From 70-18 sp041691815 (GTDB taxonomy: Bacteria; Pseudomonadota; Alphaproteobacteria; Acetobacterales; Acetobacteraceae): DNA of 15,167 nucleotides. Below the pieces are notes generated by a model, which did no database searches, was not told the origin of the DNA, and was given only the letters and a program-made list of their open reading frames with translations. Numbering within the stretch: position 1 is the stretch's first letter; each line of letters opens with the position of its first letter. The stretch is from NCBI GenBank assembly GCA_041691815.1, contig JBEPTZ010000107.1, forward strand, positions 1 through 15,167. The letters are read 5' to 3'. Positions 1-5,924 of the stretch are shown here, in pieces. The position numbers and the translations under genes were made by a program.

Positions 1-333
1 CAGGCGCATGTAGTCGTGGATCTCGGTCACCGTGCCGACCGTGGAGCGCGGGTTGCGGCTGGTGGTCTTCTGCTCGATCGAGATTGCCGGCGACAGCCCC
101 TCGATGCTGTCGACATCCGGCTTGCCCATCAACTCCAGGAACTGCCGCGCATAGGCCGACAGGCTCTCCACGTAGCGGCGCTGGCCCTCGGCGTAGATGG
201 TGTCGAACGCCAGCGACGACTTGCCCGAGCCGGACAGCCCGGTGATCACCGTGAGGCTGTCGCGCGGGATGTCGACGTCGACGTTCTTCAGGTTGTGCTC
301 GCGGGCGCCGCGAACACGGATGGAGCCGGCCAT
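1..333 (-). CDS. uvrA: UvrABC excinuclease subunit A, N-terminal part (cut by window edge)
   Basis: UvrA is the ATPase that finds bulky DNA lesions and loads UvrB in nucleotide excision repair. The reverse strand reads an open frame of 111 codons from ATG at 333 to the window edge with no stop. It begins MAGSIRVRGAREHNLKNVDV, the standard UvrA N-terminus. The first Walker A loop GLSGSGKSS lies at residues 32-40, followed by the family block with YAEGQRRYVESLSAYARQF at about 47-65 and the Q-loop segment SPAISIEQKTT at 81-91. The start is supported by GAGG about 8 nt upstream. Missing here are the UvrB-binding domain, the signature motif, the zinc fingers and the second ATPase half, all beyond the edge. 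A LexA-type operator lies 31 bp upstream of the ATG. Identification is secure. Confidence 0.97.
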   Translation of the reverse strand, partial: MAGSIRVRGAREHNLKNVDVDIPRDSLTVITGLSGSGKSSLAFDTIYAEGQRRYVESLSAYARQFLELMGKPDVDSIEGLSPAISIEQKTTSRNPRSTVGTVTEIHDYMRL

Positions 334-360
334 GCAGGACCTCGAAGGGTGGGACTCGGG

Positions 361-389
361 TTGTGTTCTCTAGTTGTTCCGCTTATATG
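361..389 (+). promoter_or_regulatory. Candidate promoter toward the lipoprotein/ssb side
   Basis: TTGTGT (361-366) and TATATG (384-389) are 17 bp apart on the plus strand. The -10 overlaps the uvrA -10 on the other strand, and the LexA box falls within the spacer. The -35 match is weak (three of six), so this is tentative. If used, the lipoprotein mRNA would have a leader of about 165 nt. Confidence 0.3.
365..379 (-). promoter_or_regulatory. LexA (SOS) box upstream of uvrA
   Basis: The plus strand reads GTTC TCTAGTT GTTC, an exact match to the alphaproteobacterial LexA operator GTTC-N7-GTTC (GAAC-N7-GAAC on the uvrA strand). It ends 31 bp before the uvrA start codon, where a repressor would cover the expected transcription start. 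uvrA is a classical SOS gene in this class, so the functional reading is strong. Binding is inferred from the match. Confidence 0.85.
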
Positions 390-411
390 ACGCTGCGGGC
401 GGCAATGTAAA
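382..411 (-). promoter_or_regulatory. Candidate sigma-70 promoter for uvrA
   Basis: On the minus strand TTTACA (406-411) and TATAAG (382-387) are separated by 18 bp, a good vegetative -35/-10 pair in very GC-rich DNA. Transcription would start near 375, inside the LexA box at 365-379, giving a short leader of about 40 nt. It was found by eye only. Confidence 0.5.
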
Positions 412-561
412 ACCCCGCCGGGGCACCATCGCCACGCCATTGCCGCAATGCAGCCAGCATGGACGTTCAGAAAGATGACACCGGCGGCCCGAACCTCTAT
501 GACCCGGCGCAAATTTTCCCCTCTTCCCCATTCGCTGGCTCTCCGCATCCGACTGGTTCCG

Positions 562-1200
562 ATGAAGCAACTCCTCGCCGCCCTGCTGCTGCTGCCGCTC
601 CCCTTGCTGCTGGTGAGCGGCTGCTCAGACCATTATTCCCCCGACACCTACAACGCCGGCGCGGTGCAGCAGGCGGCGAAGGTGCAGCGCGGGGTGATCG
701 TCGGTATCCGGGCGGTGGGGGTCAACGCCAACGCCAGCACGGGGACTGTCACCGGTGCCGCGGCGGGTGGCATCGCCGGCTCGCAGGTGGGGGCAGGGGG
801 GGCGGCCAGCGCCTTCGGGGCGTTGGGCGGCACGGTGATCGGCGGCCTGATCGGCTCGACGGTTGAACACAGCGCGTCGGATGCCCCGGCCACCGAATAC
901 GTGGTGCGCACCGAGAAAGACGACCTGGTGTCGGTCACCCAGCAGGACAAGGTGCCGCTGGCGATCAACCAGAAGGTGCTGGTGATCGACGGCAAGCAGG
1001 CCCGCATCGTGGCGGACTACACCGCGCAGGAGCAGCCGGTGGCGCCGCCCAGCGGTCCGGCGCCAGCCACGGCGGCGCCGCCGGCGGTCACCTCGCAGGA
1101 GTTGCTGCGCGGCATGCCGGCAGCAACCCCCGGTGCTGCGACCCCGATCGCCCCGGCGCCGCCGGTGCCGATCCCCGACGCGGCTAAATCTGGCCCCTGA
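562..1200 (+). CDS. Glycine-zipper outer-membrane lipoprotein (SlyB / 17 kDa antigen-like)
   Basis: The product (212 aa) is a predicted lipoprotein. Residues 1-20 form a leucine-rich signal peptide ending in lipobox VSGC, with the lipidated cysteine at 21 and serine at +2, which predicts outer-membrane sorting. Residues 61-100 are a glycine zipper rich in GxxxG-type spacing (GAAAGGIAGSQVGAGG, then GGTVIGGLIGS), as in the Rick_17kDa_Anti/SlyB family. Residues 110-153 (TEYVVRTEKDDLVSVTQ, then VPLAINQKVLVIDGKQARIV) resemble the beta-rich C-terminal part of SlyB. A low-complexity Ala/Pro tail of about 55 residues follows. The frame is open from 448, but the ATG at 562 is chosen because it puts the signal peptide at the N-terminus. 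No strong ribosome site is seen. It lies between uvrA and ssb, 53 bp before ssb. The family is linked to envelope integrity; the exact role is unknown. Confidence 0.82.
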   Translation: MKQLLAALLLLPLPLLLVSGCSDHYSPDTYNAGAVQQAAKVQRGVIVGIRAVGVNANASTGTVTGAAAGGIAGSQVGAGGAASAFGALGGTVIGGLIGSTVEHSASDAPATEYVVRTEKDDLVSVTQQDKVPLAINQKVLVIDGKQARIVADYTAQEQPVAPPSGPAPATAAPPAVTSQELLRGMPAATPGAATPIAPAPPVPIPDAAKSGP

Positions 1201-1253
1201 CCACCGGCTCGTGGTAGGGATCGAAAAATTGCGCAACACAGTGGTGAGCGGTC

Positions 1254-1775
1254 ATGGCAGGTTCGGTTAACAAGGTGATTCTGGTCGGCAATCTGGGCAA
1301 GGACCCGGAAATCCGCACGCTGCAGGACGGCACCAAGGTCGTCAATTTCACCATGGCCACCAGCGAGACCTGGAACGATCGCGCCTCTGGTGAACGCAAG
1401 GAGCGCACCGAGTGGCACCGTGTCGTGGTGTTCAACGACCGCATCGCCGACGTGGTGGAAAAATACGTCAAGAAGGGCGCCAAGGTTTACGTCGAAGGCA
1501 GCCTGCAGACCCGCAAATGGACCGACCAGTCCGGCCAGGAGAAATACACCACCGAGGTGGTGATCGGCCGCTTCAAGGGCGAGCTTACCATGCTGGACAC
1601 CCGTTCCGGCGGTGACGCCGAGGGCGGCTACCAGCCCCGCGAGCGCGCGCCGGCCCGCAGCGGCGGCAGGGGCGACAGCGGCGACCGTCCGGTGCGCGGC
1701 GGCACCGGCCCCAGCGGCCCGTCCTGGGACGCGCCCAAGGGCGGCGGCGACCTGGACGACGAAATCCCGTTCTGA
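1254..1775 (+). CDS. ssb: Single-stranded DNA-binding protein SSB
   Basis: SSB coats single-stranded DNA in replication, recombination and repair and recruits partner enzymes through its acidic tip. The 173-residue product has the bacterial OB fold at about 4-113: it starts MAGSVNKVILVGNLGKDPEI, with conserved aromatics W40, W54, F60 and W89 and the stretch WHRVVVFNDRIADVVEKYVKKG. Residues 117-167 are a Gly/Arg/Pro-rich disordered linker, and the protein ends in DDEIPF, the canonical partner-docking tip. Length is typical of alphaproteobacterial SSB. The start at 1254 gives the conserved N-terminus, though its ribosome site (GTGAG) is weak. Neighbourhood with uvrA is common in proteobacteria. 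No LexA box is seen directly upstream in 1201-1253, so any SOS control would act from 365-379. Confidence 0.97.
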   Translation: MAGSVNKVILVGNLGKDPEIRTLQDGTKVVNFTMATSETWNDRASGERKERTEWHRVVVFNDRIADVVEKYVKKGAKVYVEGSLQTRKWTDQSGQEKYTTEVVIGRFKGELTMLDTRSGGDAEGGYQPRERAPARSGGRGDSGDRPVRGGTGPSGPSWDAPKGGGDLDDEIPF

Positions 1776-1798
1776 GGCGCATCTGCCAGGAGCCTGGC

Positions 1799-1978
1799 AT
1801 GGTTGTCGCGGCCGCCGCTGTTCTGGTGAAATGCTACGCGGGCAGCCGCCTCTACGACACCAGCGCCGGCCGCTATGTCTCGCTGGAAGAGCTACGCCAG
1901 TGGCTTGCCCGCCGGGTGTCGTTCCGAGTGGTCGATGCGACCACCGGCGCCGATCTTACCCAGGTGCTGCTCGCCTGA
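1799..1978 (+). CDS. Minimal PHA synthesis regulator DNA-binding-domain protein (PhaR/PHB_acc_N-like)
   Basis: A 59-residue gene fills the gap after ssb. It starts at ATG 1799 behind a strong ribosome site AGGAG (1788-1792, 6 nt spacing) and stops at 1978. Residues 9-58 match the pattern of the PHB/PHA accumulation regulator DNA-binding domain: VLVKCYAGSRLYDTSAGRYV, then SLEELRQWL, and finally VVDATTGADLTQVLL, compared with the family form KKY.NRRLYdt...YvtLedl...vvda.tGeDlT..vL. Full PhaR proteins carry further C-terminal PHB_acc domains and are roughly three times longer; here only the DNA-binding module exists. The invariant NRR is altered to AGSR. The good ribosome site and intact frame argue for a real gene, not a fragment. 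It may be a transcriptional regulator of polymer granule genes, but target and role are inferred from the family only. Confidence 0.72.
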   Translation: MVVAAAAVLVKCYAGSRLYDTSAGRYVSLEELRQWLARRVSFRVVDATTGADLTQVLLA

Positions 1979-1997
1979 CCGCTGTGGCGGCTTTGGC

Positions 1998-3308
1998 TCA
2001 GGCCGGTCGGCCGCGAATTGTCTCCGCCAGGCGGCGCACTGGCGCGGTGACCCGCCAGCTATGCGAATGCCGGATCGCGTCCAGTTCCATGGCGATCGCC
2101 GCGACGTCCTGCCGCCGTTTCTGGCGGGTCGCTTCCACTTCAGCTATCAGCGCGTCGATCTCGCGTTGCTTGCCCCGGCGGGTCGTCGCCAGTTCCGCCG
2201 CCAGCGCGTCGACCTCACGTTGTTTTTGCTGCTCGAGCTCGAGCAATCGGGAGGCAATCGCCGCATTGTCGCGCAGTGTTTTCTGCTCCATCGCGCGGAA
2301 TTCGCCCTGCAGGGCGTCGATCAGTGGGCCATGCTCGGCGCGATAGCTGCCATAGGCGTCGATCGCCGCGGCCAGGGCCTGTCGGCCGAGCGCCCGGCCC
2401 CGATTGGTGCCGGCAGAGGTTTCCGGGGCCGGCAAGCTGGCCATCGAGGCGGTGAGTTCGGCGGTGGTGCCGGCATCGACCAGCGAGAACGCCATGCTGG
2501 CGCGCACGGTCGCAAGATCGACGGCGAACCCGGTCAGTCGCAGCAGATCGGCTTCCGCCTGGGCGCGGCAGGCAGGATCGGCGGCGATACGGTCGATATC
2601 CAGCACCAGATCGGCCGCATCGGCGGCACGGGCGTAGAGATGCGCGTGCAGCAGCAGCATCGCTTGCCAGATCGCCGGCCGCCGCACATCCAACCCGCCA
2701 GCCAGCAGCGGCGCCAGGGCGCCGAGTGCCGGGTCATGCGCGGCGCCGCCGATCGCCGCAGCGATGGTGTCGAGGAAATACCGGTTCTTCAGCACCGCCT
2801 GCTCGGTGTACGAGGCCCACTGCCGGAAGATATTGCGGTACAGCACGATGTGTACCCCGCCGAACCGCGCCCGCAGCGCCGGTGCCCGCGCCAGGCTGCG
2901 GGTGGCGGTCAGCACCGGCACGCGGCCGGCAGCGCGGGCATGCTCCAGCAGCAGCGCCACGTAGGCGGCCTCCCTGGTGGTCAACCGGCCGTCCTGGGAG
3001 GGCACGAAGCTGTCGAATGCCATAGACGGCCGATACCGGCGCACCCCACCCCGTGGCCGTAGCAGTGGGATGTATTCCGCAGTGTAGTTGCCAACCGGCG
3101 GGTGCTTCGAAGCCCACGATGCATGCGTGTAGCTCAGCGCGCGCTCTGGCGTGAGGGTGGCCAGGGCGTCGTTGAATATCTCGTTATATGCCAACGCCGC
3201 CGGATTGTTCCGGAACATTGACCAAAGCCAGGTACTACCGGTTCGAAAGCTGGAATGCACGAACACCGCCCCGCCATGGCGGGGGGAGGCTTCTGCGGCA
3301 GGCAACAT
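1998..3308 (-). CDS. Sulfotransferase-like protein with C-terminal coiled-coil repeats
   Basis: The product (436 aa) looks like a PAPS-dependent sulfotransferase acting on a glycan or other carbohydrate. Residues 16-33 hold a 5'-phosphosulfate loop-like motif (VFVHSSFRTGSTWLWSMF), and about 152-167 the 3'-phosphate-binding-like segment HIVLYRNIFRQWASY. Conserved-looking TRSLAR precedes it at about 135. The last 75 residues form a charged coiled coil with three 18-residue repeats, ending in SHSWRVTAPVRRL, a motif often found at the ends of glycosyltransferases of surface-polysaccharide loci. The frame is open upstream to 3425, but the ATG at 3308 has an excellent ribosome site GGAGGT 9 nt away (complement of 3318-3323), while the ATG at 3338 has none. 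It converges on the PhaR-like gene with a 19 bp gap and is divergent from the Hsp70-like gene. Substrate is unknown. Confidence 0.7.
   Translation of the reverse strand: MLPAAEASPRHGGAVFVHSSFRTGSTWLWSMFRNNPAALAYNEIFNDALATLTPERALSYTHASWASKHPPVGNYTAEYIPLLRPRGGVRRYRPSMAFDSFVPSQDGRLTTREAAYVALLLEHARAAGRVPVLTATRSLARAPALRARFGGVHIVLYRNIFRQWASYTEQAVLKNRYFLDTIAAAIGGAAHDPALGALAPLLAGGLDVRRPAIWQAMLLLHAHLYARAADAADLVLDIDRIAADPACRAQAEADLLRLTGFAVDLATVRASMAFSLVDAGTTAELTASMASLPAPETSAGTNRGRALGRQALAAAIDAYGSYRAEHGPLIDALQGEFRAMEQKTLRDNAAIASRLLELEQQKQREVDALAAELATTRRGKQREIDALIAEVEATRQKRRQDVAAIAMELDAIRHSHSWRVTAPVRRLAETIRGRPA
2064..2225 (-). repeat. Three tandem 54-bp units encoding 18-residue coiled-coil repeats
   Basis: Within the sulfotransferase-like gene three in-frame units encode KQREVDALAAELATTRRG, KQREIDALIAEVEATRQK and RRQDVAAIAMELDAIRHS (2172-2225, 2118-2171, 2064-2117). 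The first two share most positions and the third is diverged. Hydrophobic positions recur on one helix face, so the repeats should form a coiled coil. Confidence 0.8.
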
Positions 3309-3317
3309 TCCCGGGTG

Positions 3318-3323
3318 ACCTCC
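3318..3323 (-). promoter_or_regulatory. Ribosome binding site deciding the sulfotransferase start
   Basis: The minus strand reads GGAGGT, a near-perfect Shine-Dalgarno sequence, 9 nt before ATG 3308. The upstream in-frame ATGs at 3338 and 3425 lack such a site, which moves the likely start 39 codons inward from the longest frame. Confidence 0.75.
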
Positions 3324-3497
3324 ATGTCGGTCTGGCATAGCGCGAGACCGGCCAGGGAACCGATTGCGGATCCGACATCCGAATCCTGACGGCACATGGT
3401 CGGCCGCGACCGCGTCGGGGTCCAATGACCGTTGTGTAATTCTGCCCGGAGACCGCCGTGCGAAGCTACCACTTGCCAGCCCGCGTCATCTGCGCTT

Positions 3498-3521
3498 CAA
3501 CCCGCGCCCTTTTGTGGGTTG
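3498..3521 (+). promoter_or_regulatory. Inverted repeat in the leader of the Hsp70-like gene
   Basis: CAACCC (3498-3503) and GGGTTG (3516-3521) can pair around a 12-nt loop containing TTTT, ending 9 nt before the ATG at 3531. The hairpin would sit against the ribosome-binding region (GGGGCAGG). It could modulate translation initiation, but a chance 6-bp stem is possible. Confidence 0.3.
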
Positions 3522-3530
3522 GGGCAGGTC

Positions 3531-4811
3531 ATGGCGGCGAAGACGATCGGAAGCACGATCGGCATCGATTTCGGCACCACCAACAGCGTGCTGGCGGTGC
3601 TCGATGCCGACGGTCGCTCCCGCAGCCTGAATTTCGGCGCCCATGAGGTATTCCGCTCGGTGCTCTGCTTCTGGGCCGAGCAGCAGGGGGTCGGCACCAC
3701 GCTGCGTCACGCGGCCGGTCCGGAGGCCATCGCCGCCTATCTCGACGATCCGCTGGACAGCCGGCTGATCATGTCGATGAAGACCTACCTGGCGCAGCGC
3801 AGCTTCAGCGAAACCCGGGTGTTCGGCCGGCGCTACACGCTGGAGATGCTGATCGCCGCCTTCTTGCGCGCGCTGCTCGCCGCCTCCGGGCTCAACCCGG
3901 CCGAGGCCCGCATCGTCGCCGGTCGCCCGGTGCGCTTCGCCGGCGAATTCCCCGACCATGAACTCGGTGAGGCAAGACTCCGCGCCGCCTTCGCCGAGGC
4001 CGGCCTGCCGGAACTGGAGATGGCGCTGGAGCCGGAAGGTGCCGGCTACCGCTTCGCCCGCACGCTGAACGAACCGGCCACCGTGCTGATCGGCGATTTC
4101 GGCGGCGGCACCAGCGATTTTTCGCTGTTGCGCTTCACGCCCGGAGCGGGTGGCGGCGTGGTCGCCCTCGGCCATGCCGGAATCGGCATTGCCGGCGACG
4201 TGTTCGACTACCGCATCATCGACCGGGTGATCTCGCCGCTGCTCGGCAAGGGCGACAGCTACCGGGTGATGGGCACCGACCTGCCGGTGCCGCCGGAATA
4301 TTTCTCCGCCTTCGCCCGCTGGCACCGGCTGTCGCTGATGCGCACGCCGCGCACGCTGCGCGCCATCGAGGAGGTGGCCCGCGCCAGCGCCCACCCCGAA
4401 CGGCTGCGCGGGCTGATCGCGCTGATCGACCAGGAACTCGGCTACCAGCTTTACCAGACCGTCTCCGCGGTGAAGGCGGCGCTGTCGCACCAGGATGCGG
4501 CGCAGTTGACGTTCAACCACGCCGGGCTGGCGATCGACGCCACCATCACCCGCGCCGCGTTCGAATCCTGGATCAGCGACGATCTCGCGCAGCTGGACGC
4601 CACCATCGACCAGGTGCTGCAGCAGGCGGCGCTGCCGGCCGGGGCGGTCGATCACGTGTTCCTCACCGGCGGCACCTCGTTCGTGCCGGCGGTGCGGGCG
4701 CTATTCGACCGCCGATTCGGGCCGGCGCGGGTGCAGTCCGGCGGCGAATTCGTCTCGGTCGCCGAGGGCCTGGCGCTGATCGGCCGCGACCGCGCGCCGC
4801 GTGCGGCATGA
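3531..4811 (+). CDS. Hsp70-family actin-fold ATPase without substrate-binding domain (YegD-like)
   Basis: The 426-residue product is an Hsp70-type nucleotide-binding domain. Phosphate-1 motif GIDFGTTNSVLAVLD lies at 11-25, phosphate-2 motif LIGDFGGGTSDFSLL at 186-200, and the adenosine-binding motif VFLTGGTSFVPAVRALF at 376-392. Unlike DnaK (over 600 aa) it ends right after the ATPase fold, with no beta-sandwich substrate domain or lid; the length is close to the YegD group. Residues 240-330 contain an insert with a helical region (YFSAFARWHRLSLM onward). ATG 3531 is chosen because the motif starts 10 residues later; the frame is open back to 3432 but the extra residues look non-coding. A weak ribosome site (GCAGG) precedes it. 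It ends inside the start of yraN. It may act as a chaperone-like or regulatory ATPase; clients are unknown. Confidence 0.88.
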   Translation: MAAKTIGSTIGIDFGTTNSVLAVLDADGRSRSLNFGAHEVFRSVLCFWAEQQGVGTTLRHAAGPEAIAAYLDDPLDSRLIMSMKTYLAQRSFSETRVFGRRYTLEMLIAAFLRALLAASGLNPAEARIVAGRPVRFAGEFPDHELGEARLRAAFAEAGLPELEMALEPEGAGYRFARTLNEPATVLIGDFGGGTSDFSLLRFTPGAGGGVVALGHAGIGIAGDVFDYRIIDRVISPLLGKGDSYRVMGTDLPVPPEYFSAFARWHRLSLMRTPRTLRAIEEVARASAHPERLRGLIALIDQELGYQLYQTVSAVKAALSHQDAAQLTFNHAGLAIDATITRAAFESWISDDLAQLDATIDQVLQQAALPAGAVDHVFLTGGTSFVPAVRALFDRRFGPARVQSGGEFVSVAEGLALIGRDRAPRAA

Positions 4812-5202
4812 GCCGGTGACCACGCCACCGCCCACCCGCCAGTCTCGCGGCCGGCACGCCCACGCCGATGGCCTGGCCGCCGAGCAGGCCGCCTGCACCG
4901 CGCTGGCCGCCGAGGGCTGGACCGTCCTGGCCCGCCGCGCCCGCACCCCGGCCGGCGAAATAGACATTGTGGTCGAGCGGAGCGGCCTGCTGGCGTTCAT
5001 CGAAGTCAAGCGCCGTGCCTCGCTGGCCGGTGCCGCCGTGGCGCTGTCGCCGCGCCAACGCGCCCGCCTGCTGGCAGCCGCCGAAATCCTGCTCGCCGCC
5101 AATCCCGGCTGGGGCCGCGCCGGCATCCGGTTCGACGTCATGCTGGTGGATGCGTCCGGCCGGCTGCGCCGCATCGCCGATGCGTTTCGCGACGAGGGCT
5201 GA
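4801..5202 (+). CDS. yraN: YraN family protein (UPF0102), nuclease-fold
   Basis: The product is up to 133 aa. YraN proteins have a Holliday-junction-resolvase/restriction-endonuclease-like fold and are thought to act on DNA; the function is not established. The core is visible: GLAAEQAACTALAAEGW at 24-40 (the family's G...E..A...L...G), then AGEIDIVVERSGLLAFIEVK at 51-70, giving the conserved E53, D55, E68 and K70 of the nuclease-like site, followed by a helical segment with RQRARLLAAAEILL. The first in-frame GTG at 4801 overlaps the end of the Hsp70-like gene by 11 nt; a second GTG at 4816 lies just after that gene's stop and is an equally possible start, giving 128 aa. The overlap implies co-transcription with the Hsp70-like gene. 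Confidence 0.88.
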   Translation: MRHEPVTTPPPTRQSRGRHAHADGLAAEQAACTALAAEGWTVLARRARTPAGEIDIVVERSGLLAFIEVKRRASLAGAAVALSPRQRARLLAAAEILLAANPGWGRAGIRFDVMLVDASGRLRRIADAFRDEG

Positions 5203-5329
5203 CCCCGCGCACACCGGAACGTGTCTGCCAACAGCCAATTATGACCGATGCTTCACGTCTGCCGCCATCGTTCCGCCGCAGCAGGCTCCCTAAGTCCAGG
5301 GTACAGTGAACCGAAAGAGGATCAACCAG

Positions 5330-5890
5330 ATGCGCCCGCTCGCCCTTTCCACCCTGCTGCTCGCCATCGCCGCGACTCCCGCCATGGCCCAGATGTCACC
5401 GCCGCCGCAGGCGCTTGGAACCATGCCGGCCACCGCGCAGCCGATGCCCGCGCCGATGACCCAGGCCGCCCCGGCGCCGATGGGTGCGCCGATCGCCCGC
5501 CCCGGCAACGAGATCGGCACCGGCCAGTCGCTGCCGCTGTCCAACAATGCCGGCAATATCGGCCCTGCCGACACCACCACCCCCTATGCGGCGCGCCTGC
5601 CCAATCCTGGCGTCGGCGACAACGCCGACCCGCGCGCCTATCTGGAGGCGGCGCGCAATGCGCTGGCCGCCGGGCGCACCGGCGAGGCGCAGGAGGCGAT
5701 GGAGCGTGCCGAAACCCGGTTGCTGATCCGCTCGGTGCGCCCGTCGCAGGCCAATGTCCCGAGCCAGGAGCCGGCGGTGCAGCAGATTTCCGAGGCGCGC
5801 CAGGCGCTCGGCATGGGCGACCGTGCCGGCGCGATGGCCAAGCTCGCGGCCGCGCTGAACAACCCCGAACTGGGGCAACCGTCGAAGTAG
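5330..5890 (+). CDS. Secreted Ala/Pro/Met-rich protein of unknown function
   Basis: I do not recognise this 186-residue protein. Residues 1-20 are a clear Sec signal peptide (MRPLALSTLLLAIAATPAMA, cleavage after AMA), so the mature protein is periplasmic or exported. Residues 21-60 are low-complexity Pro/Ala/Met. Residues 99-130 (DPRAYLEAARNALAAGRTGE onward) and 150-178 (ISEARQALGMGDRAGAMAKL onward) are two helix-turn-helix stretches with a TPR-like look, the only part likely to fold. The start at 5330 has AGAGG 9 nt upstream; a GTG at 5306 is in frame but would bury the signal peptide. It follows yraN by 127 bp and converges with the kinase gene, with 34 bp between. A scaffold or envelope role is possible but unsupported. 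Confidence 0.75.
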   Translation: MRPLALSTLLLAIAATPAMAQMSPPPQALGTMPATAQPMPAPMTQAAPAPMGAPIARPGNEIGTGQSLPLSNNAGNIGPADTTTPYAARLPNPGVGDNADPRAYLEAARNALAAGRTGEAQEAMERAETRLLIRSVRPSQANVPSQEPAVQQISEARQALGMGDRAGAMAKLAAALNNPELGQPSK

Positions 5891-5924
5891 CCGCCGCCGG
5901 CCTTCGCTCAGCGGGGGCCGTCCG

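Noticed and set aside
413..423. CCCC-GCC-GGGG followed on the minus strand by TTTT, resembling a terminator
   Set aside because: The stem is only 4 bp and no minus-strand gene lies upstream of it; it sits just upstream of the uvrA -35.
1875..3062. A 395-codon plus-strand open frame opposite the sulfotransferase-like gene
   Set aside because: It starts inside the PhaR-like gene, lacks any motif and is antisense to a frame with a strong ribosome site and recognisable motifs.
3309..3530. Possible heat-shock (RpoH) promoter for the Hsp70-like gene
   Set aside because: CTTGCC occurs near 3472 but no matching -10 of the alphaproteobacterial RpoH type lies at the right distance.
3486..4655. A 389-codon minus-strand open frame opposite the Hsp70-like gene
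   Set aside because: Antisense shadow with Gln/His/Arg/Gly-rich translation; the plus strand encodes a clear Hsp70 nucleotide-binding fold.
5242..5310. A 22-codon ATG frame between yraN and the secreted protein gene
   Set aside because: No convincing ribosome site, no recognisable pattern, and too short to separate from chance.
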